64,000 bases of DNA from Mobiluncus massiliensis (GCF_949769255.1 NZ_OX458329.1:1364001-1428000), one strand, 5' to 3'; shown: positions 17,963 through 29,770, counted from the stretch's first letter. Notes: generated by a model not told the origin, from the letters alone. A program made the numbers and translations.

Positions 17963-19363
17963 ATGTCCAGCAAAGATCAAACAGTGGTTATCATTGGCGG
18001 CGGTCCTGGCGGCTACGAAGCTGCAGCTCAGGCTCGTGTTCACGGGGCTCGCACGATTCTCATTGAGGAACAGGGTCCCGGCGGTTCCGCAGTTCTCACC
18101 GATGTGATTCCTTCGAAAACTTTGATTGCCTCCTCGGTGTGGATGGATAACGTGCGGCGCGCCGGAGAGCTCAACATTGTGGAGGAAGGCAGTTCCTACA
18201 CGGCTGACGTGCTGGGTATTTTTGACCGGGTGGGACGCATGGCGGGAACCCAAAGCGCAGAGATTACGCACCGATTGAGTGAATCCGGGGTGGAGCTGAT
18301 TCGCGGACGCGGCTCTATTCTGCCGGAAACCGCTGATAATGGGCGGCGAATCGTGACGGTAGGCGAACGTCGCTTCGAAGCCGACGCGGTCATTGTCTCA
18401 ACCGGGGCGCGCCCGCGTAAACTTCCCAAAGCTATGCCGGACGGCAAACGCATCTTGACCTGGAAGCAAATCTATTCGCTAAAGACCGTGCCGACGCACC
18501 TCATCGTGGTCGGTTCAGGCGTTACCGGCGCCGAGTTTGCCTCGGCGTTCAACTCGGTAGGCGTAAAAGTCACCTTGGTGAGTTCTCGCGAGCACGTGCT
18601 GCCCAATGACGACCCGGATGCGGCGCGGCTCATTGAGGAAGTGTTCGCCAAGAACGGGGTCAATATTTGCGCCAACTCCCGAGCCGAAGCTGCCCGCGTG
18701 GTCAACGACGGGGTGGTCGTCACGTTGAGCGATGGCAGAGAGCTGGAAGGTTCTCACGTGTTGATGGCGGTCGGGGCGATTCCGAACACGGACCAGATGG
18801 GTCTGGAGGAAGCCGGCGTGGAGCTCGACGAGCGCGGCTTCGTTAAGATTGACCGTGTCTCACGCACGACCGCGAATCGTATCTATGCCGCCGGGGACTG
18901 CACCGGCGTGTTCCTGCTGGCTTCGGTGGCCTCCGAACAAGGCAGGATTGCGATTGCGCACGCTTTGGGCGATGCGGTGGAGCCGCTGAACATGGATCAG
19001 GTGTCCTCCAATATTTTCACTAACCCCGAGATTGCGGCCGTGGGAGTGACCCAGAAACAGGTCGATTCCGGCGAGGTCGATTGTGTGAGCGTGACTCTCC
19101 CGATTGCCCGCAACGCTCGCGCCCGGATGCGCGGCATTGACGAGGGCTTCGTGAAACTGTTTGCCCGCCGGCGCACCCGGACTATCGCCGGGGCGGTCAT
19201 TTGCCTGCAGTATGCCGGGGAGTTTATCTTTCCGCTAACCCTCGCGGTTAAGAATCGCCTGACGGTCGATCAGTTTGCCAATACTTTCACGATTTACCCC
19301 TCTATCTCCGGCACCATCACGGAAGCGGCTCGCTCCCTGCACAAGATGGTGGAGCTCCCCTAA
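17963..19363 (+). CDS. lpdA: LpdA-like FAD/NAD(P) oxidoreductase lacking the redox disulfide
   Basis: A 466-aa two-dinucleotide-binding flavoprotein. The FAD Rossmann motif is VVIIGGGPGGYEAA, the NAD(P) motif VVGSGVTGAEFASAF and the second FAD motif RIYAAGDCTG. Where lipoamide dehydrogenase has GGTCxNxGCxPSK, this protein has GGSAVLTDVIPSK, so both cysteines are gone. At the C-terminus the catalytic His-Glu pair is replaced (YPSISGTITE). This matches the Mycobacterium LpdA (Rv3303c) type, which reduces quinones rather than lipoamide; the assignment is from memory. No dehydrogenase-complex genes are nearby. Confidence 0.8.
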   Translation: MSSKDQTVVIIGGGPGGYEAAAQARVHGARTILIEEQGPGGSAVLTDVIPSKTLIASSVWMDNVRRAGELNIVEEGSSYTADVLGIFDRVGRMAGTQSAEITHRLSESGVELIRGRGSILPETADNGRRIVTVGERRFEADAVIVSTGARPRKLPKAMPDGKRILTWKQIYSLKTVPTHLIVVGSGVTGAEFASAFNSVGVKVTLVSSREHVLPNDDPDAARLIEEVFAKNGVNICANSRAEAARVVNDGVVVTLSDGRELEGSHVLMAVGAIPNTDQMGLEEAGVELDERGFVKIDRVSRTTANRIYAAGDCTGVFLLASVASEQGRIAIAHALGDAVEPLNMDQVSSNIFTNPEIAAVGVTQKQVDSGEVDCVSVTLPIARNARARMRGIDEGFVKLFARRRTRTIAGAVICLQYAGEFIFPLTLAVKNRLTVDQFANTFTIYPSISGTITEAARSLHKMVELP

Positions 19364-19511
19364 CTTTTATCCCTCTCCACAGGCCGATACCCTGGCTCCC
19401 CAATGGGCTGAGCGCGCAAAACCAACTGGATACACGCGAGGTATCCTCTGCCGCCCAGTATTACTCAGCATACTCTCATAAGTATTTATTTGCTTTACCC
19501 CCAGTACTTTA

Positions 19512-21276
19512 AATAATAATCGATTTAAATAATCCCCGATATACTAGCCGAATCCAGGAGAACAACAATTGCGCGGCTGGGGATCAGTTCACCTAATCCT
19601 TGATATACTTATTCCACCGGCGGGTAATCTGATTTTGGCGCTGGGAATCAGTTCACATAATCCTTGGTATACTTAGGCCGCCCGATGATGACCGAGAATG
19701 AAGGCTGGGAATCAGTTCACATAATCCTTGGTATACTTATCAGAGTTGGGTCTTGTTTCCCGCTTAGGCTGGGAATCAGTTCACATAATCCTTGGTATAC
19801 TTAAGCCACCTGCGAGGACGCAACCGCGTCCGCTGGGAATCAGTTCACATAATCCTTGGTATACTTAAGCCACCTGCGAGGACGCAACCGCGTCCGCTGG
19901 GAATCAGTTCACATAATCCTTGGTATACTTATGCTATCAGCGCACCGGAGATATTCGCGGCTGGGATTCAGTTCACATAATCCTTGGTATACTTAATCAT
20001 GGCTGACTTTTATACTGCAGCCCGCTGGGAATCAGTTCACATAATCCTTGGTATACTTAGCGATAAGCGCCCCGGCAAGATTCACTAGCTGGGAATCAGT
20101 TCACATAATCCTTGGTATACTTAAGTGCGACATTTGTCAGCGCTCGCCGCTGCTGGGAATCAGTTCACATAATCCTTGGTATACTTACACGAAGAGCGCG
20201 GCTAAAGCGGTTCATGCTGGGAATCAGTTCACATAATCCTTGGTATACTTACCAATGGAAGATGCTGACGCTCTGCTCTGCTGGGAATCAGTTCACATAA
20301 TCCTTGGTATACTTATCGATTACCGGGTCATCAATTTCGACGCGCTGGGAATCAGTTCACATAATCCTTGGTATACTTAGGCTGACGTGTTGAGAGACAT
20401 GGACTTAGCTGGGAATCAGTTCACATAATCCTTGGTATACTTACAAGAGCACCACGGGTCAGCTCCCAGGCGCTGGGAATCAGTTCACATAATCCTTGGT
20501 ATACTTATGAGAACAGTACGGCACTTGCGCAGGCGGCTGGGAATCAGTTCACATAATCCTTGGTATACTTACAGGAGACTACGCGAACCCGATTCGTCCG
20601 CTGGGAATCAGTTCACATAATCCTTGGTATACTTACGCGATTTTCATCAACGTCAGGTCATCGGCTGGGAATCAGTTCACATAATCCTTGGTATACTTAG
20701 AGTTATAAATCATCTGACCGTATCTATGCTGGGAATCAGTTCACATAATCCTTGGTATACTTAGCTGAAAACGGTGGCTAGCGCGCCGTCTGCTGGGAAT
20801 CAGTTCACATAATCCTTGGTATACTTAGGCGCACGCAAGAAGCCGTGTTCATTACGCTGGGAATCAGTTCACATAATCCTTGGTATACTTAATCCACCGG
20901 GGCGGCCGCTATGGCTATGGCTGGGAATCAGTTCACATAATCCTTGGTATACTTATCTTCCAATAGTTAACAACGAACGTCAAGCTGGGAATCAGTTCAC
21001 ATAATCCTTGGTATACTTACTCCTGAAAAGGTAACCAGTGGGTCTAAGCTGGGAATCAGTTCACATAATCCTTGGTATACTTATATTCGGATCTACGCCT
21101 AGCACTTCGCGGCTGGGAATCAGTTCACATAATCCTTGGTATACTTACGCCGGTTGGAGTTCGGATTTATCGGTCGCTGGGAATCAGTTCACATAATCCT
21201 TGGTATACTTATCCAGCCCTGCCAGAGCCTGCGCGGACAAGCTGGGAATCAGTTCACATAATCCTTGGTATACTTA
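19512..21276 (+). CRISPR. Type II-C CRISPR array, 28 repeats (first two degenerate)
   Basis: The repeat is 36 bp, starting GCTGGGAATCAGTTCACATA and ending CCTTGGTATACTTA, on a 64-bp period with 28-bp spacers; the last spacer, 21212-21240, is 29 bp. Clear repeats start at 19576 and then every 64 bp to 21176, with a final one at 21241. A very decayed copy lies at 19512-19547. The copy at 19576 has three changes, and the copy at 19960 has one (GGGATTC). Two adjacent spacers (19804-19831 and 19868-19895) are identical. Degeneracy at the end far from cas2 suggests that new spacers enter beside cas2. The repeat ends in TGGTATACT, an extended -10 promoter. Confidence 0.98.
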
Positions 21277-21327
21277 ATAGAGGGTGGTTTTCCCTGGTAT
21301 ACCAAGGAAATATCATGATTTAGCGCC
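21277..21327. promoter_or_regulatory. cas2-proximal end of the CRISPR array (putative leader/integration end)
   Basis: A 51-bp gap between the last repeat and the cas2 stop. It contains a near-perfect 20-bp palindrome at 21290-21309 (TTCCCTGGTATACCAAGGAA). Its reverse strand reads CCTTGGTATACC, the same as the 3' part of the repeat. The gap is too short for a classical leader, which fits repeat-borne promoters. Confidence 0.5.
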
Positions 21328-21648
21328 CTAAAAAAGCATCAGTTGCGTGGGCGCTTCCTCTTGTTTTACCTCCGTAGCGTTGGAAAATCTCAACGCAGTT
21401 GCCCACTGATGATCTGTTAGATGGTAGATTCTGACCTCTCCACCTGGAGGTAAATGGGCTTTGATACCTTTCAAAAGTCTGACACTTAAGTGGCCAGCGG
21501 GAGAGTACCAGGAATAAACGCTGAACTGCACCTGCGAAAACCCATTGTCTAGCAGATAGCGCCGGAAACCTGTATATGCACGCCGCTGCTTCTTGGTTTT
21601 GGTTGGCAGGTCGAACATCACCATGCACCACACTGGTTCTCCCGGCAT
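21328..21648 (-). CDS. cas2: Cas2, CRISPR adaptation endonuclease-fold protein
   Basis: A 106-aa type II Cas2. The ferredoxin-like strand MVMFDLPTKTKKQRRAYTGF holds the conserved Asp, followed by LLDNGFSQVQFSVYSW, typical of type II Cas2. It forms the Cas1-Cas2 integrase that inserts spacers. It begins 3 bp after the cas1 stop, so it is co-translated in a cas9-cas1-cas2 operon. Confidence 0.95.
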   Translation of the reverse strand: MPGEPVWCMVMFDLPTKTKKQRRAYTGFRRYLLDNGFSQVQFSVYSWYSPAGHLSVRLLKGIKAHLPPGGEVRIYHLTDHQWATALRFSNATEVKQEEAPTQLMLF

Positions 21649-21651
21649 CGC

Positions 21652-22581
21652 TTAGAGTCCCAACTTACTGGGCGGCTTCCAAGATGGAACCCCGAACTTC
21701 CCAATGTCACCCTCAACTAACTGCCCATAATGTTGAGCAAGCAGGGTCATCTCGGCTGGAATCGACTTTCGAGTGGCTGTGAAAACATCACCGGCGGCGT
21801 TAACCAATCTTTTCCTAATTTCGCACTCTTCATCAACGCATTCAGACACCAGCAAATAAACAGAATAATCGATGGCAGGTCTAAAGGGCTCAATGAAATC
21901 GTCTGCCAAATTCCAGGGATTTGAGCGTCCACAGTGGGCTACCCCCAGCGAAGAAATCAATCCCGATGCCGCCACAGCTCGCATAGCGTGCCCGCGTAGA
22001 ATTGTGTAGCCATAATCCAGCATGGCATTTATAGTAAAGGTATCGTCCCCTCCACCCGGTATGCGGCGAAACTCCTTGTCATCCCATAGACTTTCCCAAT
22101 AAATGCGTGCAGCTTGACCCTCAATATTTGAGGGATCACCGGAACGGATATCTTTGGCCAGTTCTCTAAGCCTTTTCCCGTTAGGTCGTCCAAAAAATTC
22201 AAGTACCTCAGCCTGTCCCAGAACTTTAGCTTTAATCAGACGAGCCCACACAGACTTCCGAGCAGGAATACTGGCGTTCGCTTGGGCAATCTGACGAGCA
22301 CCAACCCGGGTGTGATCACCCCATGGATAGGCGTGCCCATAGGGAACTCCTTTCCAGTCACAAAATATTACGGCAGTGTCATTTTTCAGGATGCGATGCA
22401 CTGAACCTGCGGAAAACCGAGTATCTACACCAAACAGAACTACTGCCACGTCTGAAATCGGGACGCGGCGTTCCTCTCCCTCCTCAGGCCTGACCACTAG
22501 GGCGCCTTGGATAGAACTCACAGAGCCTCGAAATCCGGTGAAGTCAAGAATCTGCCATTTCTCTATCTCTATGCTTCCCAT
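21652..22581 (-). CDS. cas1: Cas1, CRISPR integrase
   Basis: A 309-aa type II Cas1. The N-terminal beta domain leads into DVAVVLFGVDTRFSAG. The catalytic domain has the metal-ligand positions in DDTFTINAMLDYGYTIL (Glu/Asn region), ILRGHAMRAVAASGL and LGVAHCGRSNPWNLADD, followed by IEPFRPAIDY. It captures and integrates spacers with Cas2. Its ATG overlaps the end of cas9 by 13 bp. It looks intact although cas9 is broken. Confidence 0.95.
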   Translation of the reverse strand: MGSIEIEKWQILDFTGFRGSVSSIQGALVVRPEEGEERRVPISDVAVVLFGVDTRFSAGSVHRILKNDTAVIFCDWKGVPYGHAYPWGDHTRVGARQIAQANASIPARKSVWARLIKAKVLGQAEVLEFFGRPNGKRLRELAKDIRSGDPSNIEGQAARIYWESLWDDKEFRRIPGGGDDTFTINAMLDYGYTILRGHAMRAVAASGLISSLGVAHCGRSNPWNLADDFIEPFRPAIDYSVYLLVSECVDEECEIRKRLVNAAGDVFTATRKSIPAEMTLLAQHYGQLVEGDIGKFGVPSWKPPSKLGL

Positions 22582-24402
22582 GAGATTGGCAATCCGCTAT
22601 TGGAACTGAGGCGTTCGATTCCGAGAGAGTTTCGCCGCACAATACGTGGCTTACCCTTGGAAAAAAGTACATTTATCGCCGGACGCCAACCCTGACCTGA
22701 CAGAATTATTTTGATAGAGTCTTCGGCATCATCACGCAATCCCTCCCCCGCCAACAAAACAGGTTTAAGTCTTAATCTTGAATTGGAGGGGAAACCCGTG
22801 AGCCTAAAGGAATTGACAGGGAAATTCCTGAGCAAATCTCCAATCTGTCCGGTATGAAAAGCCTTATCAGACGTATCGACAATTATTTCGTCACCCGGCA
22901 CAATCCAACCCAAGTACTCCGCCGTACCATTAGAAAGCGCCCTCCGCAGAGAATCTTCGCAGGTACGCATGGATATAGCGCTAGGCGGCAATTTGACTGT
23001 AAACAAATCCTCTGCCTGGTGTTTCAGCAAATCAACAGCGAATACGCGTATCATGCTGTAAAAAGTCTTTTTACCGTCATCAATCCTATAAATCCGGGCA
23101 TGATGGATGGTGCTACCAATCTCCGCATACCCATCACGAACGGCAATAGCCGCAACATTTGATGGGAACACAGGAATTTTGTCTTCGCTTTCGTACTTCA
23201 CTCCCTGAGCTCTGATAACCCGATTGACATTCTCAGGTAAACCCTTAGTGGGATCAAAATCATCACACCTTGTAAGGGCAGTCCAAATCTGTGGCGTGGC
23301 GGCTCTGTCTATATCCGCCAAGCTCCAGACGCTACCGAGTTTCTTTGAGTCAAGTTTACCAATCCCGTCATCGTGAGCCTTACTGTTGGAAAGCCTGAGG
23401 CGTAGCGGCTGCATGACTGGAATAGCGTCATTTTCGAGCTTGTCATTGAATAGGTCTGTTAGACGCTCCATATTCGACTTCCAAACAGCAAAATGCTCAC
23501 GAGCCGTCTCTGTACGCCCACAGTAGTCTTTCCAAGTCTCGGATTGGCCGGTAAATTTTTGAGCATCACGCAGATTGTTCTTTTCAGACAAAGTGGTTGA
23601 AATCCCGGGCGTCATGAGTGCAATGGTGGCAGCATCCATAGCATGATGGCGTCTATCAAGGCGGGTCTTACCACCTCCGCCAATCATCTTCACCTTGTCT
23701 TCCAAACCATAAGACTTACGCGCCTGGGCGGTGACAGCGCCACGGTAAACGGATACCTGCGTTTGTGCGCCTTTCGATTGAAAATAATATTCAACCCTAT
23801 GATGCAGCTCGCGAGCCATCCAGGCAACGGACTCCAGAGAACGAGAGTCTATCTCTGGGTCCTCGGTTGTTTTCAAAAGTCGTGAAATAACCTCGTTTTG
23901 GAATGCCCGAAATTCTCGGACACCTTCGTTTTGTGAGCGTTGCCATTGTTTCACACGTGAAACTGGGCCGTCGATGCTCACATCACAATTACTGGACTTG
24001 CCTGCCCAAACAGCAAAAGGGAGATTCGATTTATCCCGGTTACAACTACGGCAGACTGCCGCCAAGTTGACTCGAGAGTTGGTTGACCCGACACCTTTCC
24101 GAGGGACAATATGGTCAAGTTCACAGTCACTAAAAGTTATGGGTGTGCCGCAATACAGGCATTGACAATTCTGCCTTTTCACGGCGTAATAGCGGGTTAT
24201 ATCATACTTTGAGACATGAGAATTTCCGCCTTTCTCAGTAAGGATTGCTTTGACGGCTTCCTCATTTTGAGCCCTGCGCCTCTCATTCTCACACTCAAAT
24301 TGCTGTTGCATAAGTTTCGAGCTAAAGCCCGAACGTACATGTTCTATGTTGATTTGCGTTGGAGCCCCCCATTCTCGTTCCGCAGCAATCAACAAACGAT
24401 TG
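22569..24402 (-). pseudogene. cas9: cas9, 3' part (RuvC-II, HNH, RuvC-III, PI), cut off by a transposon
   Basis: The C-terminal half of a type II-C Cas9. It begins in the RuvC-II segment INIEHVR (catalytic Glu) about 16 residues after the break, then the HNH nuclease (CELDHIVPRKG with CRSCNRDKSN), RuvC-III (HHAMDAATIAL) and the PAM-interacting domain, ending at the TAG overlapping cas1. The open frame could be started at a TTG at 24395 but has no ribosome site. Joined to the 5' part after removal of the element and one 8-bp duplicate, it gives an uninterrupted 1,099-aa protein reading VLKIVNRLLIAAE across the junction. Confidence 0.95.
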
Positions 24403-24410
24403 ACAATTTT
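24403..24410. repeat. Target-site duplication, copy next to cas9 3' part
   Basis: ACAATTTT, identical to 28200-28207 on the other side of the element. Eight bases is the usual ISL3-family duplication. Confidence 0.95.
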
Positions 24411-24440
24411 GGGTATTCGGATTTTATGGTGGAAAAGGGC

Positions 24441-25772
24441 TTATAAATCACCCTTCTCCAAATTCTTAATAAGAGTGGAAAAATCGACACCAAAGTTGTC
24501 TGTAATGTCGTGATCATTCACTTCATACCAATTGAAAGTATCGTATAACATAGCTTTATTGAAAGCACTTGAATTAAATCGTGGCTTACGCTTTTTATGG
24601 AGCTTCTCATTGAAAAGGATTTTGGCTCGTAAGGCATCAAACGAGTAACCTCTACCCATTCGCTCTACCTGCCTAATAATGCTGTTAATTGACTCCGTAT
24701 AAGCATTAGTGAGCCTTTTATCAAAGTAGTTGAATATTTCGACATGCCAGTTGTCTACGGCTCTCACGAGGTCTTTATATGCGTCTTTAGAGTTGCTGGA
24801 CATACAACGTTGTCTCCATTGACTATAACGAAGATGACCTTCATCTGGATCAGGAGTATCCCATATCCAGTAAAACTCTTCTTTGAGTTCATAGGCTTCT
24901 TTTAAAGCAGGAAGATTACCTAACCAAGTATCTAAGAGGAATGATTCACGTTCATTTAGATCGTGTTTACGCTTTAGAAGGATAAACCTTTCACGCATAA
25001 GGGCACGTCTTTCTTTTTGGCTCATATGGGCTTTCAAAGACTTTCTGACGTTATCTAAGGCTTGATTAGCCATTCTAACTACATGAAACTTATCTACGAC
25101 AACTTTAGCGTGTGGAAGGATAGTGTTCACTGCGTCCTTGTAGGGCTTCCACATATCCATTGTGACGTACTCAATGTAAGTCCTGTCACTGATTTCTGAA
25201 AGACGTTGGATGACTGTCTCCTTCTTACGGTTAGGCTTGATGTCATAAATAGTCCTGCGTTCAATATTAGTCAATACAAGCCGAGGTCTACGGATAATAT
25301 GTATCTCGTCTATCCCAAGCCACTTAGGAGTTTCAAACTGGTATTCACGTTCTTTGAGTGCCACATAGTCCTTAAAAACGTTCCTAATGGTTTTCTCGTC
25401 AACACCAACGCTTTCTGCGACTTCTACAAAGGTCTTAGACATGGATTGCTCTTGAATGGACTTTAAAAGCCTTTTGGTCATACTACGCTTTTCATCTACA
25501 GATATTAGGCGTTCCCAGAATGTAGATCCGCAGTCACGACACTTGTATCGTCTACGGTTCAATTGTAAGCCCACTCGCTTTAAACGAATGGGCAAATCCA
25601 TAATTAGTTGATTTCTTGAACTGTGTTTGTACAACTTGTCAAAACCACATTCAGGACGACGTTCAGGTAATCCGACTGCTTCAACTTTAAACATCATATC
25701 GGTTTCATTTTCTTGTGGCGGTTCTATTGTTTTAATGTCTGGTAGGGATAATAAGTCTGACATATTATTCAT
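24441..25772 (-). CDS. tnpA: ISL3-family transposase
   Basis: A 443-aa DDE transposase. The N-terminal ISL3 zinc finger is PECGFDKLYKHSS plus KCRDCGSTFWERL; the first expected cysteine (CPxC) is Arg here. An HTH follows. Catalytic residues fall in WLGIDEIH (Asp), TMDMWKPY (Asp) and NAYTESINS (Glu). The frame is complete, so the element may be mobile. It lies about 150 bp after merA and may rely on read-through from the mer promoter. Confidence 0.95.
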   Translation of the reverse strand: MNNMSDLLSLPDIKTIEPPQENETDMMFKVEAVGLPERRPECGFDKLYKHSSRNQLIMDLPIRLKRVGLQLNRRRYKCRDCGSTFWERLISVDEKRSMTKRLLKSIQEQSMSKTFVEVAESVGVDEKTIRNVFKDYVALKEREYQFETPKWLGIDEIHIIRRPRLVLTNIERRTIYDIKPNRKKETVIQRLSEISDRTYIEYVTMDMWKPYKDAVNTILPHAKVVVDKFHVVRMANQALDNVRKSLKAHMSQKERRALMRERFILLKRKHDLNERESFLLDTWLGNLPALKEAYELKEEFYWIWDTPDPDEGHLRYSQWRQRCMSSNSKDAYKDLVRAVDNWHVEIFNYFDKRLTNAYTESINSIIRQVERMGRGYSFDALRAKILFNEKLHKKRKPRFNSSAFNKAMLYDTFNWYEVNDHDITDNFGVDFSTLIKNLEKGDL

Positions 25773-25923
25773 CCTTTATTACTCTGCGGTGTTAAGGTAT
25801 CAATTATAGATTTGATGTCGAAATCATCAGTGTTAAATTATTTTTGTGACCACAAATGCACTAAGAAAATCCCTTAAAGCATTAGCTGGTTCACTCGAAT
25901 AGGGAGTTGTAAAAAAGTTCCCT

Positions 25924-27562
<1,639 letters not shown>

Positions 27563-27590
27563 AAAAAAGCTCCTTTCGTTAATTAATCTC

Positions 27591-27983
27591 TCATGTTAAT
27601 GTTTCTATTATTGGACACGAATGTAATTGCTTTTCATCTGGACATCGTTGTTTTAAGTCGTCTAACATAGTTTCAATTCGTTTTAAATCCTCTATTTGTT
27701 TTTGCACTTCCTTTTGTTTTTTAGAAACAAATTCGAACATATCTTGACAACGAACTTCATCTTTATCTACAACACCAAGTAATTTATAAATCTCGCTTAA
27801 AGAAAAACCAAGTTCCTGCATTCGTTTAATAAACCCAACACGCTTAACGTCATCATATGAATATATCCGATAACCAGCTTCCGTTCGGTGAGGTTCTTGT
27901 AATAAATTTTTTCGCTCGTAATATCTGATCGTTTCTTTATTAACTCCACATTTATCTGCAAACTCACTAATTCGATAAATCAT
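27591..27983 (-). CDS. merR: MerR, mercury-responsive regulator
   Basis: A 130-aa MerR-family activator/repressor. The HTH is [21 protein letters not shown]. The three Hg(II)-binding cysteines fall exactly at 79, 114 and 123, the positions known for the Bacillus MerR. It is the first gene of the merR-merA unit behind a 20-bp-spacer promoter, so it is probably expressed with merA. Confidence 0.95.
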   Translation of the reverse strand: MIYRISEFADKCGVNKETIRYYERKNLLQEPHRTEAGYRIYSYDDVKRVGFIKRMQELGFSLSEIYKLLGVVDKDEVRCQDMFEFVSKKQKEVQKQIEDLKRIETMLDDLKQRCPDEKQLHSCPIIETLT

Positions 27984-28002
27984 CTTATTTCACCACATGA
28001 AT

Positions 28003-28034
28003 ATTATAAACCGTGTACCATAGTACAAGGTCAA
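28003..28034 (-). promoter_or_regulatory. mer promoter/operator
   Basis: The -35 TTGACC (28029-28034) and -10 TATAAT (28003-28008) are 20 bp apart, the over-long spacing that MerR untwists. Inside the spacer lies the dyad CCTTGTACTATGGTACACGG (28011-28030), matching its own complement at 16 of 20 positions, the classic MerR operator layout. Confidence 0.92.
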
Positions 28035-28180
28035 GTAAATTGGACTATTTTATTTTTTTCCCAAAGTATCACTCGTATGTGATTGATACTTTTATATAAT
28101 ACTATTGGTTATCCTAACATCCCACCAGAAAATCCGATTTAAACACCAGTTGTTTTTAAACTATTAAGAAAGTAATTCCA

Positions 28181-29665
28181 CTATATATTCCGAAGACCCA
28201 CAATTTTTAGTACACGATCGACTCCTGGATTGCCCACCGGGGCATAAATGGGATCAGCGGGCGGTTTCCAATCATCGGCTACGCCGAACTCACGCTTACG
28301 GGCTTCAAACAAATCACAATCATCTTGCAACATTCTCTCGGTAAGGCGCTCGAGAGAATCTTCCGAATAAGACGCTCTTCCTGCAGGAAGTCCGACTTTA
28401 TCCAGGCTCTCGAGCTCTTTGTCATCCAAAGACTCCAAATAGGCAATCACTATGTCTGCTCCCGGACGAGCATCCTCCAGAAGAAAAGCATTGGACAACG
28501 CCTCTACGAGAGCAGATTGCACATCTACATCCCCAGTCTTCCACAAGGCAACCAGGCTCTTTATTTTCGAATCCTTGATTTTGCTCCACGTCGAATTGAC
28601 CGGGGGACGAGTGTAAGGACGCTCGCCATCGGGACCTTCCTTTGCTGTTCCCTGAAGATTAGAACGCTTAACGTGAAGCAATTCGGCAATATCTGTCCAA
28701 GTGACATGGTCATCAGTGGTACTGGACATAAGATAATCAATAAGTTGTTCTTTTTCCTCCATAGATAGAGGGCGAACGTCACCTCCAGAATCCTTTATAC
28801 GCAGGTTGCAGATGACCGAAACTATACGGAACTTTTGAAAAGACGGCATAGCTTTTAAAGCGCGAGGCTTTGAGCCTTGTCCCGGTAACGCGTCCATTCC
28901 AACGCGTTCCGATGCCTTACCTTTTGGTGACTTACTGGAAAAAACTCTATCAATAATGCGATTCAGAGTTTCATCGTCAATCCCCTGAACAGAAGCAATT
29001 TTGCGCAGCTCATTGGCATTGTCACTCTGACGCAGCTTTCCAGAGAGCACTCCATCGGCACCCCGAATCTTTTGTCTGCCCATCAAGTCCACCAAAACCT
29101 CAGCAGGAGTCACATCATTACTAAAAACATCTCCGGTTTTCTCCATGACCCGCTTTTTAAGGGCGGCAAATTCTTCCGATATTTCGGCGTGTAGGTGGAG
29201 AGCTTCCACTCGTTGATAAGGACTGCGCCAGCCTCGGTGACGTGCCATATGCCGAAGTGCAATAGACATCGCTTCGGGAAGTTCTTCACCAGGAAGTTTT
29301 ATCGTCGCGAGGTCGGCACGAACTTTCCAAGGCTCGTAGGGGTCAGCAAAGTTTTCCAGATTCACCAGGGGATAACCAAGTTCGTTGGAAATGAAATCAT
29401 CCAACTCGCGTAATCTTTGTCTACGCGTTCGATATAGTCGTCGCGTGCGCCTTGCTGTTCCCGCGGAAGCGAGACGAGTGATGGCGTACTTTTTTTGTTC
29501 GGGATCGACGCCAGAATCGTGAATGATAACGGTAGTGTTCAGAAACCTAGTAGGAGAACCCGTATCGTCTACCTCCACGGCTGCGAAGCCCACCGAGTTA
29601 GTTCCAACATCTATGCCCACACGATATTTGCGACTATCCATGAAATCATTATTACCAAAAATCAT
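28181..29665 (-). pseudogene. cas9: cas9, 5' part (RuvC-I, bridge helix, REC), cut off by a transposon
   Basis: The N-terminal half of type II-C Cas9. RuvC-I is RVGIDVGTNSVGFA (catalytic Asp19, or Asp11 from the second Met), followed by the Arg-rich bridge helix (ARRTRRLYRTRRQRLRELDD) and the REC lobe. The frame leaves cas9 at 28200 and reads five foreign residues (GLRNI) into the element before stopping, so RuvC-II and all of HNH are lost. The start could be the ATG at 29665 or at 29641 (MDSRKYRVG); neither has a clear ribosome site. Confidence 0.95.
28200..28207. repeat. Target-site duplication, copy next to cas9 5' part
   Basis: ACAATTTT, identical to 24403-24410. It marks the insertion point within codons for K-I-V of cas9. 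Confidence 0.95.
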
Positions 29666-29684
29666 TCAGAAATGGGGTAAATCG

Positions 29685-29764
29685 GTTAAATGAAGTTGCG
29701 GGGCCGAAGCCCCGCGGAGAATTCAGGTACACAAACATGGTGTCCCTTACTGAGAATCAGTTCG
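29685..29764 (-). ncRNA. Predicted tracrRNA
   Basis: On the minus strand the anti-repeat GAACTGATTCTCAG (29749-29762) pairs over 14 bp (one G-U) with the 5' part of the repeat transcript (CTGGGAATCAGTTC). A small ACAC/GTGT stem-loop follows, then a strong GCGGGGC-TTCG-GCCCCGC hairpin at 29698-29715. It lies directly upstream of cas9 on the same strand, the usual place in type II-C loci. The 5' end is inferred from the promoter; the 3' end (about 29685) is approximate because only a weak T-rich tail follows. Confidence 0.85.
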
Positions 29765-29770
29765 CGTTCA

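Noticed and set aside
17502-18107. A 201-codon plus frame after orn
   Set aside because: It runs through tRNA-His and into the flavoprotein gene in another frame.
19548-21240. Self-targeting spacers that might explain loss of Cas9
   Set aside because: By eye I found no spacer matching this window or the inserted element; a genome-wide search would be needed to exclude it.
19792-21323. A series of short frames starting MVYL within the array
   Set aside because: They start inside CRISPR repeats and read through spacers; the repetition comes from the 64-bp array period.
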